DNA from: Peribolospora baueri
Taxonomy: Eukaryota; Basidiomycota; Peribolosporomycetes; Peribolosporales; Peribolosporaceae
Direction: 5' to 3'
DNA: 64,000 bases
Assembly: GCA_029717555.1 (NCBI GenBank)
Contig: JAMDHS010000006.1
Location: 248,001-312,000 of the forward strand
In this document: one piece after another, positions 1 to 12,553 of the stretch
Layout: each line of letters opens with the position of its first letter
Numbering within the stretch: the stretch's first letter is position 1
Position numbers and translations under genes: made by a program
Notes under the pieces: model-generated
Seen by the model: the letters and a program-made list of their open reading frames with translations, nothing else
The model's database searches: none
What the model was told of the DNA's origin: nothing

Positions 1-382
1 GACGGCAGTTAATTTACGCGGTCGCGTCGTCCCTTTCACGCGTCAACGGTTATACGCAATCACGAGCCCGTCAGCTCTTCATGGTGGTTCTCTTTGTGAT
101 ACTTCGGGAGGAGAGCCATATAAGGTGAGTAGGTGTATTTCTTCTGAGAGGACGGACGCTCGGCGTGAATCCATCATCATCTGTCTCTTCACCGTCCTCG
201 AAGGAGCCGGCGAAGATTCGCTCTTGCTGCGGCGCCGATCATGATTATTGCACGCCCAAGTCGATCCCACGTTCGTCGTCGTCGAACCTGGTCCTGTTGA
301 CTAGGTGTGAGGAGGAGCTCTCCCTTCGGCCCGCGATCGTCTTGTTTCCCTCGGCAGCTAATCAGGCAGGCGGACAGGCACC
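1..382. other. upstream region of NAA35
   Basis: Non-coding sequence before the first NAA35 exon. I see no gene in it. The short open frames on both strands lack family motifs. It presumably holds the NAA35 promoter, but no clear TATA box stands out. Confidence 0.4.
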
Positions 383-3300
383 ATGGCGTGCGCCGGTCGA
401 GGCAGTTCGGATGCGACGGCTCTGCTCGACGAGGCATGCCGCGGTGAGTTAGTTAGTGGGCGCCTTGCCGTTCACGAAGACGGAGTCAGACAGACGCTCG
501 ACGTTTGCACGCGGACGGATAGGTGAATAAAAGGTAGATATGCCGGCGCTCAATCTTTGTCTTTCTTGTCCTCGCGGGTTGCTGTGTTTCATTCCGCCCC
601 TCAAGAGCTCAAGCTGGGCCAGATGGTTCATCCAGAAGGGTTTACTCTTTTGGATGCCATGGCCGCCATTGAGGTGAGTGCTTCGTGCGTCGCCGTTTTT
701 GTCTGCCTCTTCATGACACTATGTCATGGCGCGGAGCTTGGTCTGCGGATGTGTAGGAGCGATTATATTCGTAGAATGCTTTCTCATTGGACCGACCTTG
801 CCACCACAACCCTACCAGGTCATGGACCCTCGCATGGATACGGGTGTAGAGCCGGTGCTCGCGCCCGGACAGCCCGCGCCTCCCACGGAAGCGTTTGACC
901 CTCTCAAGCCTCTCCTTCCCGAGGAAGTGCTCTGGGTCATCGAGCGTTCCTTAGCTTGTGAGGTGAGCGCTCTACGTCCACATCTCCGTTTAGCGCCTTT
1001 CCAGGTCCGATCATGGATTTCACCGAGCCCTCTCCTCCCCTCGCTTATGCTCGTAGACGGAATGGCACGCGGGCGCCGCGCTGTCCCAAACGGTGTACAC
1101 ATGTCTCTACGTTCACGACTTTCACTCTCTCGTGCCTGAAGTCTTCGACCACCGAAGGCGCCGACAACGGCAAGGAGAAGGGTCTCCCTCGCACAATGAC
1201 TCTGCAGACAAGGAGACGCAGGACGTCGGTCGGCCTTCGGAGCTCGTGACTTTGGTACTACACTCGTATTTGCTCGCCATGATCAAGAGCTGTGACCTGG
1301 CATGGTGCGAGATGGTCAAGGGAAACATCTACGATGTGAGCTCGCCCCCTCTTAGCCTCAAAGTTGTCCCCTTGCGCCCTTCCATTCCACGCTGACGGGA
1401 GCGCTTGCATGGGCAGGGAGAGGACTTTTCAGGAGATAAGGCCGGTCTGTCGCTCCAGGAGCGTATGCTCGTTGAAGAGGTCGTAGGCGATTTGGAGGAG
1501 GCCCTGGAGTGGCTCGCGTTGTATCCCGGTGAGACTCGATCTGAGCGCCGCGCAGCTCATCCAGGTCGGCTTATCCAACTTATCCATAGTGATGATTTCC
1601 CCGAGGCGACTCTTGTTTGTTTATCTTGGCAGATATCGACGACACCTTGCGACAAAGCCTCACGCTGCACCTCGAGTTTCGCAGAGTAAGTATCTTTGTT
1701 CCTCAGTGCATGGCCACCGAGATCACGACTTCCACCTTCCATGCTCATTCAAAGCCCTTCCCCGCCTGATAAACAGTCCGTCTTGCTCATTTTCTCCGTG
1801 TTCGGCGAAGAAACGCTCACGCACTTCTCCCTCGTCCCTGCCCATCTCGACCGAGCCACTCGCTGCCTCTCCGTCCTTTCCGACCTTTCCATGGCGGGAC
1901 GTCCTCAGTCGAAGGAGGTACCAGGCGTGTTCGATCCCTTCGTATCGAGGAGGCTCGCCTCGCATGTCCCTCTCCAGCCGATCCACTTGCATGGCATGGA
2001 CAAGGCTTGGGACACTTGGAGGACGATGTTGAACGAGATGGCGATGGCGCTGTCTCTGCTCAATAAACCTGATTTCCTTTCTTGGAAGGTAAGTGGTCGG
2101 TCCTCGAATTGGGCAGATCCCGTCGAGTCAGAAGCTGGTCCCACGGGAAAGCTTGGCCGCTCGCATTGCAATCCTGACGGAGGCCGCGCTTTCGCGCAAC
2201 GCAGATGCTATTCAGCAGCAAATCTATCTCTTTGGATGGCGCTCCTCCTCCGCCGCCATTTACCCGCTCTCTCTTTCAAGTGAGCGCCCTTTTGGTAGTC
2301 TTCTTCGCTCAGCGTGTAATCTCTCACTAACATGTCCGGCGTGCCTCCCCCCTCCCCCGTGTTCCGCCCCATTCCTTCTCCCATCGATGTCTCTTTCCTC
2401 TCAGTCTGTTCTCTGCTCTCAGAATCGCGTCGCAGGTCACCTCTCCCTCCAATGGCTTGTAGACGCCTTTTTCGAAGAGACCGCCCTCGTTCCTCCCGGG
2501 CTGCTGACCAGCATCATGGACGGTCCTGATGCGGGAGCGGTCGAAGGCGGACGGCGTCCACCGTCATTAAACGCGCTGCCGGAGACGCTTCGTTTCTTCG
2601 TGCAGAGAGTCGCCGGAGTGAGTGGGCCGCCCTTTGCGCGTCCTGTCCCTGTATCCCGTCGCGTGTTCCGCCACGCTTCAAGCGTTTTTTCTTTTTTTTT
2701 CGTGAGACGTGAACGACTGACAACATCACGATCGTCGCACTCGTTCGTCGCCTGACCCGCCTGGCGCCTATTATAGCACCTCGTGAATTACTTGTCTACG
2801 TTCTGCTTCAACCGGCCCAGACAAAAGCGGGGCTTCGGCAGGTCCGTGAAGTACTGGCAGGGCCTGCTCGACGAGGTGAGCGATGGCGCGGTGCGCTTGA
2901 CATGAGGTTGTTGTTGAAGGCGCTGATTTTGTTCTACCCTGTGTGACTGTCGTACCGAAGGCTGAGGCGCTGGGAGTCGCGGTACAGAAAGCTGTAGCTG
3001 TGAGTGACCGACTCGATCAGCCGGCGCTCGAGTAGCACGACGAGCGCATATCATCGTTCTGACCTCTCCGCGCGCGTCTGTATCCCTACCGGCCTCCCCT
3101 TCTCCAGCCGCGGCCATTCAGCCCGAGCTGCCTGACGCTCCCGATCCGTCACATCCAGCTCTCGTCGATGGTCGAGATGCTCTTCTCCGGGTTCGAGCTC
3201 GAGCTGTACGCACTGCCGGAGTGGACGATGCTGTACTGGTTCGGAGGGGGCTATTTCGATCAGCAGGCGCAGGTGGCTGCCGAGCTGATGGGCAAGATCG

Positions 3301-4424
3301 AGTCGGGTGAATTGGGCTATCCTGGTGAGTTTACCTCAAAATGCGGGCGCGAAAAAGCCATCGCATGTCGGTACCGAGAGGAAGATGGTGCGACCGGGAA
3401 TAGGCTCAACGAAATTGGACCGACTCGCCCGCACAGACCCGGACAAGGTGCAGTCGGCGCTTGGGTACATGAACGCACAGCGGGAATACGCGCTCGCGTT
3501 ATGCGCCATGTGTCGCGGGACGATAGCGGCATTGGTTGCGAGCTCGCGTCCTTGCGCGAAGGACGAGGAGACGATCGGTTTTGAGCGTGCTCGTTACGAG
3601 AGGCGGTTCAAGTGGCTAGCCCCGCCGTCGCCGTCGTCGGCTTCCTCCGTGCTTGGGCAAGGACGAGGGGATCGCCGGTCGACGCGCTTTGAGGAGGATT
3701 GGGCCGTCTTCGACGCTACGAGGGAGGAGTGGGAGGCGAGAGGGGTGAGTCGTAGTCTGTCTTGAGTCCGCGTTCCTTCACCCCGTCGTGTTTGTGTTTG
3801 GCCGCAGCGCTTACGGACGTCGGCTGTTGGACGCGCGCCCGCTCGTCGGTTTTCGAACGTCTTCAATTGACGGATGGCGCGGGCATCCAGGCGATCCCAA
3901 ATCTCCAGGACGCGCGGGATCGCTTCGCAGAGGCCAGGGACGGTCTGAAAAGGTATCGGGCGCTATCGCCAAAGGCGAGTCGGACGGAGCTCTGCGAGGC
4001 GCAGGACGACGCGGTGAGTGACACATGTGGTGTGGGGAGTGAATGGCCTACGGAGGCATGTCGCAATCGTCTCATCCGTCCGCTCATCGTCCGCCCGCCG
4101 CACCTCCTGCCTTCCTATTTCATCTTCGCCCGACCGATCGATCGACCGACCGACTGATCACCGACGGCGCCCGGCCGCTGCGCAAAGACGGTGGGAAAGC
4201 TGGTCGAGACGTGCGACGGGAGCGTGCGCTCCCTCGATGACGCGCTGGTCAATGCGTCGTCGGAGAGGACGAGCAAAGGCGACGACGCGGACCTCCTCCT
4301 CCACCTCCTCCTCGTCCGTCGCCCGTGCGGGGAAGCAGACGAGCGCCACCACCCGTGGTTCCCGACGTTTGGCGCTGTCGTCAGAAGCTCGGTCGGCTCG
4401 GAGGAGGGACGGACGGATGGATAA
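383..4424 (+). CDS. NAA35: NatC N-terminal acetyltransferase auxiliary subunit Naa35/Mak10, about 15 exons
   Basis: Auxiliary, ribosome-anchoring subunit of NatC, which acetylates nascent proteins starting Met-Leu/Ile/Phe. Exons read: 383-443, 606-673, 819-962, 1057-1335, 1417-1528, 1633-1685, about 1773-2088, 2117-2279, 2436-2617, 2777-2875, 2961-2999, 3108-3324, 3437-3744, 3891-4013, 4188-4424. All but the start of exon 7 join in frame with GT-AG sites. Family landmarks appear in order: LKLGQMVHPEGFTLLDAMAAIE then VMDPRMDTG (the Mak10 MDPKMD signature) at 606-850, WHAGAALSQTVYTCLYVH in exon 4, NRPRQKRGFGR in exon 10, FSGFELELYALPEWTMLYWF in exon 12, and a final HPWFPTF. Product roughly 700-800 residues, as expected. 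The exact acceptor of exon 7 is uncertain. The gene looks intact. Confidence 0.9.
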
Positions 4425-4731
4425 AAAGAGTCTGTCCTGTCCGTACGGCGATCCGAAGACGCGGTGGAGCGCTTCTGAGTAGTGTAAAGAGATAGACGAG
4501 ACGAGACGAGACGAGACGATACAGACAGACGTACGTTCGCAAATCTAATCTCACGCACAGCACAGCGTCCCCGTTCCCGTCCCCGTTCGTTCACGCCCGC
4601 GTCCCCTCCTCGGTCCTCCTTTTCGACGGACGGCTCCGATTCTTTGCGTTTGGCTTGGTTGGACGAGTATTATTGGGATTTACACTACAGAGATGGAAAG
4701 ATAGACTATATAAATCATATTCAGTGCCACT

Positions 4732-4952
4732 TAATGGCATACAGAAAGAGGGGAATGGTCTGCTTAAGGGAGAATTGGTCTACTTAAGAGAAGATGGTTT
4801 AAGTGGGGAATGGCCTGCGTCACTTCTACTTATAGAGGGAATGTCTACTTATAGAGGGAATGGTCTACTTAAGAGAGGAATGGTCTGCGTCTAAGAGGCT
4901 GGTCCGCGTCCAAGAAGGGGGAGGGGAGGGGAGCGAGGGATGGTCTGCGTCA
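4732..4952. repeat. degenerate tandem repeat, unit about 20-25 bases
   Basis: The phrase GGAATGGTCTGCTTAAG or GGAATGGTCTACTTAAGAGA recurs about eight times with changes (for example near 4751, 4776, 4815, 4855, 4877, 4938). Units vary in length and end in TTATAGAGGGAATG or CTAAGAGGCTGG variants. The tract starts about 310 bases after the NAA35 stop, is AT-richer than its surroundings, and has no coding frame shared between units. Confidence 0.7.
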
Positions 4953-7169
4953 CTTGGGGCGTCAGAGGGTTCGGGCTCCATTTCATCCTTGGTCTCTTAG
5001 GAAGAGGATTCCTCCTGCCGTCCTTGGTCCCCTCGGGGAGAAGCCTGCTTCCATTCTCGTTGAGGGGAAGAAAGGGGAGGGGAGGGGCGGGTGTGAAGGG
5101 AGATGTCCAGACGACGAACGGGCGAATTGCTCATTTTCTGAGCCCCGCGGGTGTGCCGCAAACTCGCCTTTCCATCTTCGAGGACAACTATCGTTCACAC
5201 AAGTTTTTCACTCTCCAAGTCCCGGGACGTGGACAAACTTTTTTTCCGATTCCGTCCCGGACAGTATGAGTATAACTGATGTTTGCTCCCGTCGTCGCTT
5301 ACTGTGCACCAAAAGCCACCGCCCGCTAATGCCGCCGTTGCCCTCTGAACGGTTTGTTTTGTCCCACAGGTGGGGTTTTGTGACCGAGACCGTGGGGCGG
5401 GAGGGAAGGCATGAGAAGCCCGAGATTGTGCCGCAGGGTGGGAAATGAAGGTGTTCAGGGCAACGCATTGGTGGTAAGAAGGCCTCGTGTGCGGGAACGA
5501 TATCGGGAGCGACGGGCGGCAAGCAAGCTGAAGCGGTGGTGGTGCATGAGGGCGGCCCAGGCCCAAGATCTGTGTGAGAAGGGCGAACTGGCGGAAGCGG
5601 TAGCGGTGCGGTGATGGCGGCCCAGGTCGAGTTCTGTGTAAGACCATGGACGTTATACTGGTATAGTATGGACAAAGTCTTCGTTTCCAAGAGCGAAGTC
5701 CTGACTCGCTCAAAAACACTCACTTGATATGCAGCAGGTATGTATCCAGCCAGGAGCACGTCTCAATCAGGCGCGCTGCAGTGGTAAAGATGCCGAAGAT
5801 TCAGGCTTTGAGATGAGAGTAGGCGCAGGTTCTGATGGAGTGGGTGGAATGGTGTGCGGGTTATGGAAGGACGAGGGCGGCTTGCCGGTCATGGTTATGG
5901 AGTAGAAGGAGAACGGCTTGTGGAGAAGAAGGCTTGTGGAGTGGGGATGGAGAGAAGGGCGGGAAAGGGAGCCCTTCTTATCATTTCTCTCTCTGCCTCG
6001 ACGACCGCTCTTCGTCCATGGCGAGGACATTTGCTGAGTGTGAAGGAGACAACGTCTCTCGCCCGAATGCGAATGGGACGATATCCGACTCGGGGTAGAA
6101 TGACAAGGCCTCGACGTTAGTGAGCGCAAGCGAATCCGGAGTTCTCAATCCAAATGGAACATTGCAAGACAAGGTTGTTGAACCGAAAAGAGCGAGGGCC
6201 AGGTGCAACGAAATGAGGTTTCGCTGTACCGGAAGGAGCGACGAGAGGAGGAGTTTGCGTGTGCAAACAAAACAAGGTTGTTGTACCAGAAGGAGCGACA
6301 AGAAGACGTGCGCATGCGATTCCGTCACGCCTCGATCAGGCACATGCCAGCCGGTTCCGGAGGGCAACCCGGTTGTGATTGTGCAAGTGAGTACTAGGGT
6401 CGTTCTTGCCGCTTGCTAGCGTACCGCTCGTTCCAGACGAGCTAGGAAGACGAGGCGCCAGAGCCAGTCGGGGCCAACGTTGCGAGATTTTGCGTCCGGG
6501 ATGGGTATTTTTTTTTCCTATTACGCGGAGCAACAGAAACAACGATAAATGAAATTTAAAATGGGGCAGGTGAAGAAGACAGATGCCCGCCTGGGGCAAT
6601 GTGAAGAAGAAAAGAATGGGGCGGGCGGAAAGGAGCGCCGAAGTGCGCGAGACGAAGAGGAAGAGAGAGGGAAGGAAAAGAAGAGAAGAGGCGAGAGAGG
6701 GGATAATACCCCCCGGACAGCGAGGCGAGATGCTTCGGAGACGATTGAAACGTCTTGAATGAAACCTTGGTTCATCGGAAAATCAAGTTACGTTTTAAGG
6801 GAATTTTCTATTACAAGGAGTTGGCGCAGAAGTTGGGAAAATTCAGAGCCCCTTGAGCCGAACGGAACCCAAAGGCGAGCATTCCCTGCGTGGGGCTGGA
6901 CGCAGCGATGCCAGATGACACCCCTCTCGACGATCGTCATCCCTAGTGTCCTCATTCCAGACGGATCGCCCATTCCCCACAAGAGTGCTGAGCTCCAATG
7001 GGACCTCCAGGGCCCAGGATCCAGGGGCACCAATTGGTACCCGTTGCGATCTACTGAACGTAAGTAAGGAAGGCGAAAAAGAAAAGAAAGGCCAAGTTGA
7101 AAATCTTCGCTAGTGGACGGACGGACTCGACGGAATGGACGAGAAAAGAAAAGAAGAAGAGAAGAGGGC

Positions 7170-7207
7170 GGAAGGAAGGAAGGAAGGAAGGAAGGAAGGA
7201 AGGAAGT
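7170..7207. repeat. (GGAA)n microsatellite
   Basis: About nine perfect GGAA units followed by GTAAGGGCG. Ordinary simple repeat. Confidence 0.9.
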
Positions 7208-8675
7208 AAGGGCGAGCGGAGCAGGTTTGGAGACGCTGATGGAGACGGAGATCGGGGCAGGTACGTTTCCCGTCCAACGACCGCCCGCCAAGGATGATAA
7301 CCTCAACAACAACGCAAGTAAAGACGAAGAAAGGAAAGTCAAAAGGATAGGACGTTTTTCTCGTGACAACTTTTAATTTTTTGTGGTATTTTTCTTCCTT
7401 CGTCGGGAGACGTGTTTCTTCGAGGGAGAGGCAAACGATGAGCAAGTGTCCGGATACGTATACGACGAGAGCGACGAGCGAGCGAGCGAGCCAGGCTGGA
7501 GGAGAGCGATGGACGGACGGGGGCGAAGGGAGGATAGAACGAGGGAAGGAGCGACTGGAGCGACTGGGGGAGACGAGGAGGGGAAGAAAGAGAGAAGGAA
7601 AGCGGAAGGGAAAGAAAAAAAAAGAAATAGAGAGAAAAAAAAAGTTTCTGGACGGCGTCGAAAGGCGCGTGCTCCCTCGGCCTCTTTATCTCGCTCGTCG
7701 ACCGCATGCATCCGACCGACGTGACCGACGTGACCGAAGCCAAGCGGAGACGAGGGGGACGACGACGACGACGAGATTAGGCGGAAAAGAGGGAGACGTG
7801 CGAGGCGAGTGGAACAGAGCAGAACGCTCCACCTATCTCGCCAACTGACGACAACACACGTCCACGGGCTAGGAAGGCTGCCCGTCGCGTTCGAATTGCC
7901 CTCGGCAACCGAACCGACTCGCGTCGGTCGGCCAGAGAGAGGGCAAAGACGGCTGCTCGACGCCCCGCCACGCCCTTTACATCTCGGTACGCCCGTCCAT
8001 CCCCCATCTCCGCGCGTTGGCAGGAAACGGGAGCGGATAAGGGGAAGCGTACCGAGGCTTTCAAGAGGCGTGGACGTGATAGCGGAGACTGACGACCGAC
8101 AAACCCGACAGGCGAAGCCTCGGCTCTTGTCTCCCTTCTTTCCCCCTTCTCTTCCTCCTCCTCCTTCATCCGGGAAGGAAAGGAAAAAAAAAAAGGGGGA
8201 AGAAGGAAACAGGCACCGCAACCGAAGGTCCTCACGCACGCACGCGAAAGCGAAGAAAAAAGCAATCGCGCGCGCGCCCCCGCCCGGCCCACGCCAAACC
8301 CCCTTAACGGGTGGAGAGAGAAGGAGGCGGCGAGAGGCGATGGGGGTACGGGGACGGGGGAGAGGAGCAAGATCGTCGGGACGATCAAAGTCGCATCGGA
8401 TGCGCCCAGCCCGGCTCCGACGCTATAATTGTTCGTCGTCGTCCCGGGAAGGGGAAGACGATGATCGAACGAGCGTGTGCGGAGACTGGGGTTGGGGGTG
8501 GTGGGGGGGGTTGCGCCGCCTCTGTGAGAGAGGCATGCGCACCGCGGTGGAGAGGCTGTGGGGATACGAACGAAACGCCTCCGCGGTCAGCCTCGTCCTC
8601 GCGATCGACGGCGACCGACGACGGGAGGCGACTAACCATGTAATCTTCAGAAAAGAAGGATCATCGCGTGCCTCT

Positions 8676-10483
8676 TCAGCCGCCGGACTTTACGATCGAC
8701 GTGGCTCCTTCGGCCCGGTCAGCGGAGCCGGCGCCGGCGGCTTGCTTGGAGGAGCGCGGGACGTTGTGGATAGATTGGATGTGGCGATGGAGGTCGTGCT
8801 CTGCAGATGGAAAGGAGACCCAAAGTCAGCACGCGACTCGAAAGTGCGACGGACAATCGGCTCGGCTCAGGGGGCCGACTCACTGCGCGCGAATCCCCTA
8901 TTTCCGCAACCGCGGTGCTCGCACACGAACGGCTTGGCCCGGTTGGGATCGTGTGTCTCAAAATGGGTGCCGAGGTTAAACTGTCTCGCGAAGGCGCGGC
9001 CGCAGCCGGGGTGTGGGCAGGCGAAGCGCTTTGGCAGGCCGGGGCCAGCAGAAGGTTTGCGGTCCGTGGGGGTCGAGACGGCGGCCGAGTCGGTCGAATC
9101 GCCGTCGTCGCCGTCCGAGGGGGACGGCGAGGAAGAGCCGCTCGAGTGGCCGCCGGTGGCGGACGAGGAGGCGCGCTCACGGCGGCGCACGGCGAGCGAG
9201 GGCGGCGGCTTGGGCACAGCGGCGGTCTTGGCGATGGAAGAGTGGGAGGAGGACCTCTTCTTGCCGCCGTCGACGGACGCGGCGACACGCTTGTTGAGGC
9301 GGACGTTGGTCGCGGCGACGAGGTCTTCGGCGGTGGAGACGCTGTCGATGGTACTGCTCGGAGCGGGGCTGGGCGTGCTGCCGTAGCTGGAGGCGCCGTC
9401 TTCGGTGGAGCCGGGCTGACGGGCGGCCGGGGAGGTCAGGCTGGCCAGCAAGTCGGCCATCGCGGCGTCGTGAAAAAGCGGACGGAACGGACTCGGGCCC
9501 GCGGTCGCACCTGTGCCTCCGACGCTGGGCTGGCTTAGAGAGCGGGTGTGACCGTGGGGAGGAGCGTGGGAGAAGGGGACGCTGGCGGCGAAGGCGGCGA
9601 AGATTTCGGGCGAGAGACCGGAGAGGGAGAGAGAGCGTGAAGTGGCCATGGGCGCGAGCGAAGGGGCGGACGGGACGTCGGTGGGGACGTCGGACATGAC
9701 GTTGAGCGCAGCAGGATTGATGGGCATGGCGCCGGCGGAACGAGGCTGGGCGAAGGACGGGCCGAGGGCGAGGTGAGGCTGGAAGGCGGCATGAGCGGGG
9801 GCAGAAGGAAGGCCGTGGGCGGACATGGTGCCGAGGGAAAAGGGGGCCAAGCCGTGGAGCGGGGAGGGCACGGCGGCGGGGAGGGAGCGGGAAAGAAGGG
9901 ACATGATGTCGACGGAAGGGTCACCAGGAGGGAGGGCGCGATGGTGGTGATGGGTGAGGTTGGTGAAGAGGGAAGCGTCCGTGTTGGCGTCGTCGAGGTC
10001 GAGGTCGAGGACGGTGGTCACGTCGAGGTCGGCGTCGGCGTCGGCGTCGCTGGCACTGGAGGTTGATTGTCCGTCGGCGCTCGAGAGTGGGCTTTGAAGT
10101 ACGGGGGGGAAGGTCAAGGCGGAGGCGGTGTAGAGGTCTTCACCGAGGATGACAGGCTGGACGGCCGAGCTGAGCTGGCGATGGACGCCGGCGTGCTCGG
10201 CTGGCTGGGCGAAGGGGAAGGCGAGCCCGGCGGTTTCGTGGGCGGTGAGGAGGGCGAGGAGACGAGCTTGCTGGTCGTCGAAGGAGGTAGCGGAGGCGGT
10301 GGGCGGGGGAGGATGGGGTTGGTGGTGATGAGACTGGAGCAGGGTCGAGCGCGGGTGGTAGTGGTCTGGGTTCTGAAGCTCGGCGTAGGTGGGCTGGGCG
10401 TCGGTGCGGGCAGGTATAGGTATGTCGGGAGGATCCTTGCGGTGTTGAGCGAGGAGGAAAGGCTCAGTGAGGGTCCTGAACAT
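8676..10483 (-). CDS. C2H2 zinc-finger transcription factor, two exons
   Basis: Probable nuclear DNA-binding regulator of about 575 residues. Exon 1 is 10,483-8,884 and exon 2 is 8,800-8,676, with an 83-base GTGAGT...CAG intron. The N-terminal 450 residues are low complexity (Ser, Pro, Ala, a His-rich patch and an Asp-rich stretch), typical of an activation region. The C-terminus carries two fingers: FACPHPGCGRAFARQFNLGTH...H, and FVCEHRGCGNRGFAR joined across the intron to KHDLHRHIQSIH, so the second finger's histidines come from exon 2. The tail after the finger is about 30 residues. The paired-finger C-terminal layout is shared by many fungal regulators; I cannot name the orthologue. The first ATG of the open frame is used as start; an upstream exon cannot be excluded. 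Confidence 0.85.
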
Positions 10484-10534
10484 GTATGTGCCTGGGATGG
10501 TGGGAGCGGTGAGCAGAAGGGAGGATGGCTTGGA

Positions 10535-10578
10535 AGGTGGTGGTGTGTGTATGCGTATGTGTATGTGTATGTGTATGC
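10535..10578. repeat. GT/GTAT microsatellite
   Basis: TGGTGTGTGTATGCGTATG followed by repeated TGTATG units, just upstream of the zinc-finger gene start on the minus strand. Confidence 0.85.
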
Positions 10579-12432
10579 GATGGAAGGGTGGTGACGGGGA
10601 CGGGGATGGTGGCGAGGAAGAGAAAGAAAGGGAGAGATGAGGTTTTCTTTCTATCCCCTCGCTTCTCTTGCGATGCGAAGCGAAGCGAAGCGCCGGTCCG
10701 ATGTGGCACAGCGGCTAGCGGCTGGTCTCGGCCCCGCCTCGGGACCGTCGGCGGCGTTGTGAGCGCGGGCGTGTTTCTCTTCTTTCATCATTCATTCTGA
10801 GGGACGAGCGAATGGAGAGCGACAGCTAGCTGCCATGCAGCGGGCCCAGGGCGGTGCGACGCCGGGGATGGACGGGAAGGGCAGGCTGGATATCCAGGAT
10901 GGAAGAGGGGGAAGGAACAAGAAAGAGGGCGCACAGCCTCGGCGAAGAAGCACGCAAGACGACGGAGGGAACGAAGGATAGAAGGAAGGGACGGGTCGTC
11001 GTCGAACGGCCACTTCAACGCCCATTTGAATTCCATTCTAATCGGAGTCGTCATCTTTCTATTCTCGTCGCCCTCCCTCCTTTATTCGCCCTCCTGCTGC
11101 GCACAGGGACCAGGAACGCCGTCGGATCGTCGGAGACAGGCGGCGGCAAGACGGAGATAGACGGAGATAGACGGCCGACGGCGACGAGGAGCGGGCGGCC
11201 ATGACGACGCCCGTCCGCTCGCTCTCTGTCCGTCCCTGTCTCTGTCTCTTGGCGCCTCGGAGGGCGTCTTGGCGAGGGGCACCGCTGGGCTAGGACGAGC
11301 GCGACAGAGGGGACGAACGGACGGCTGTGCCAAGACAAATCGCTGGCTCGCTAGAACGCGCTCAGAAGATCTTTTTCTTCCCTCGGCCGAGGCGGGAGGA
11401 TATGTACGCAAGAGGCCAGCCAGCCTCCGTCCGTCTCGACCTCATCGACGAGCTACCGTCGTCCGTCATGTGCGTAGGATAGGGACCGGCCGGCCGTCTG
11501 CATGGACCGAGGCGTCTTGTCCTGCCCTGACCACGAACGACCACACGGGACAGGACTGCACTTCGCTGGACGGACTCGGCGTCGACGACGACGGCCCAGT
11601 GGACTCCTTCCACAAACAGGTGCGCCCGTCCCCGATCCATCCACCTATCTATCTATCAATCTATCAATCTATCAATCTTCCTGGCCTTGGCTTTCGTCGT
11701 TTCGGAGTCGTCGGCGTGAGCGTGAACGTGGACGAGAACGTGGGACGACGACGACGGGCGCTGTCAAAACGAGAAGACGGCGGGCCGAGTGGCGGCCGTT
11801 AGTGGGGCTCGCTAGCGATCCGCGCTCTAAGAAGAAGCCGCGACCGTCGCTCGACCTCGCCTTCGCATCCATCGCCTGGCCGAGCATGGCCAGAATAGAC
11901 TGAATAAAGAATAATAAAGAAGCTTTATATTGGAACATACACATCCGCGCGCACCATTGCCGCTCCTCTGTTAACAATACCGATCATGTTGAATAGACCA
12001 CCCAAACCATTATTAACGCTACGCTCCACGCTTTGTCCTCCCGCCGTCCGGGCCTAATGCCCAGCCGCAGCCAGTCTAGCGACGAGCCAAGGATCGTCGC
12101 CATCCGTCCATCCATCCGCCTTTCCTCCCTCCCGCCTTTCTTCCTCCTCCTCCTCCTTTCCACCGTCCGCCCGTCCGAAAGATCTCCATCTCGCCTTCAA
12201 GCCATCCACCCCGTCTTCCTTCTTCCTCCTCCCCCGACCCCCTCCACCCCCTTCCTCCTCCGCGTCCTCCAAGCGACCCCCACGCTCTTTTCCACCCCAC
12301 TCTCCCTCTCCCTCTGCCTCCTCGCCCTCCCCTCCCGTTCGGCCCTCTCTCCCTCGTAGCCCGTCAGCTCTCCCTTTCGCTTCTCATCGTGAGTACGCTC
12401 TTCCGACGCGCATGTCGCCCGGCGCGACGCAC

Positions 12433-12442
12433 GGATGGATGG

Positions 12443-12474
<32 letters not shown>
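12433..12474. repeat. (GGAT)n microsatellite
   Basis: About ten GGAT units with one GGAC interruption, lying about 80 bases before the DPBB start codon, so probably in its 5' leader. Confidence 0.85.
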
Positions 12475-12475
<1 letters not shown>

Positions 12476-12553
12476 CGCTCCCTCCAACGACAGTTCACTC
12501 ACACTGCTCCTACCTCGCACCACGACTTCACGTCCAGACACCCTTCAGCCCTC

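Larger units (their letters stand above)
4425..8675. other. long gene-poor region between NAA35 and the zinc-finger gene
   Basis: About 4.2 kb with no recognisable gene. It holds the degenerate tandem repeat at 4.73-4.95 kb, a (GGAA)n tract near 7.17 kb, and long purine-rich stretches (6.55-6.75, 7.1-7.7 kb) whose reverse strand gives long low-complexity frames. A 525-residue + frame at 7,809-9,386 is the antisense of the zinc-finger gene plus GC-rich filler. Both neighbouring genes end here (3' to 3'), so promoters for them are not expected. Confidence 0.5.
10484..12553. other. divergent promoter region, zinc-finger gene and DPBB gene
   Basis: The 5' ends of the zinc-finger gene (-) and the secreted DPBB gene (+) face away from each other across 2.1 kb. 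It contains a GT/GTAT microsatellite (10,535-10,578), an ATCTATCA-type repeat (11,645-11,677), an AT-rich patch at 11,890-11,940, a pyrimidine-rich tract at 12,110-12,350 that may be promoter CT-block of the DPBB gene, and a (GGAT)n repeat at 12,433-12,474. No supported gene. Confidence 0.5.

Noticed and set aside
7373-8239. 288-codon minus-strand frame, Ser/Phe-rich
   Set aside because: Reverse complement of purine-rich simple sequence; long runs of Ser, Phe and Pro with no motif.
4425-8675. A transposon or retroelement in the gene-poor region
   Set aside because: No reverse transcriptase, integrase or transposase motif, no long terminal or inverted repeats seen on either strand.
7809-9386. 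525-codon + strand open frame
   Set aside because: It overlaps the zinc-finger exon in antisense. Its composition (Arg/Gly-rich) is that of a GC-rich shadow frame, with no domain motif.
12430-12475. Tetramer arrays here and near 7.17, 50.72, 63.02 and 63.15 kb considered as CRISPR or satellite structure
   Set aside because: No spacers; they are plain eukaryotic microsatellites.
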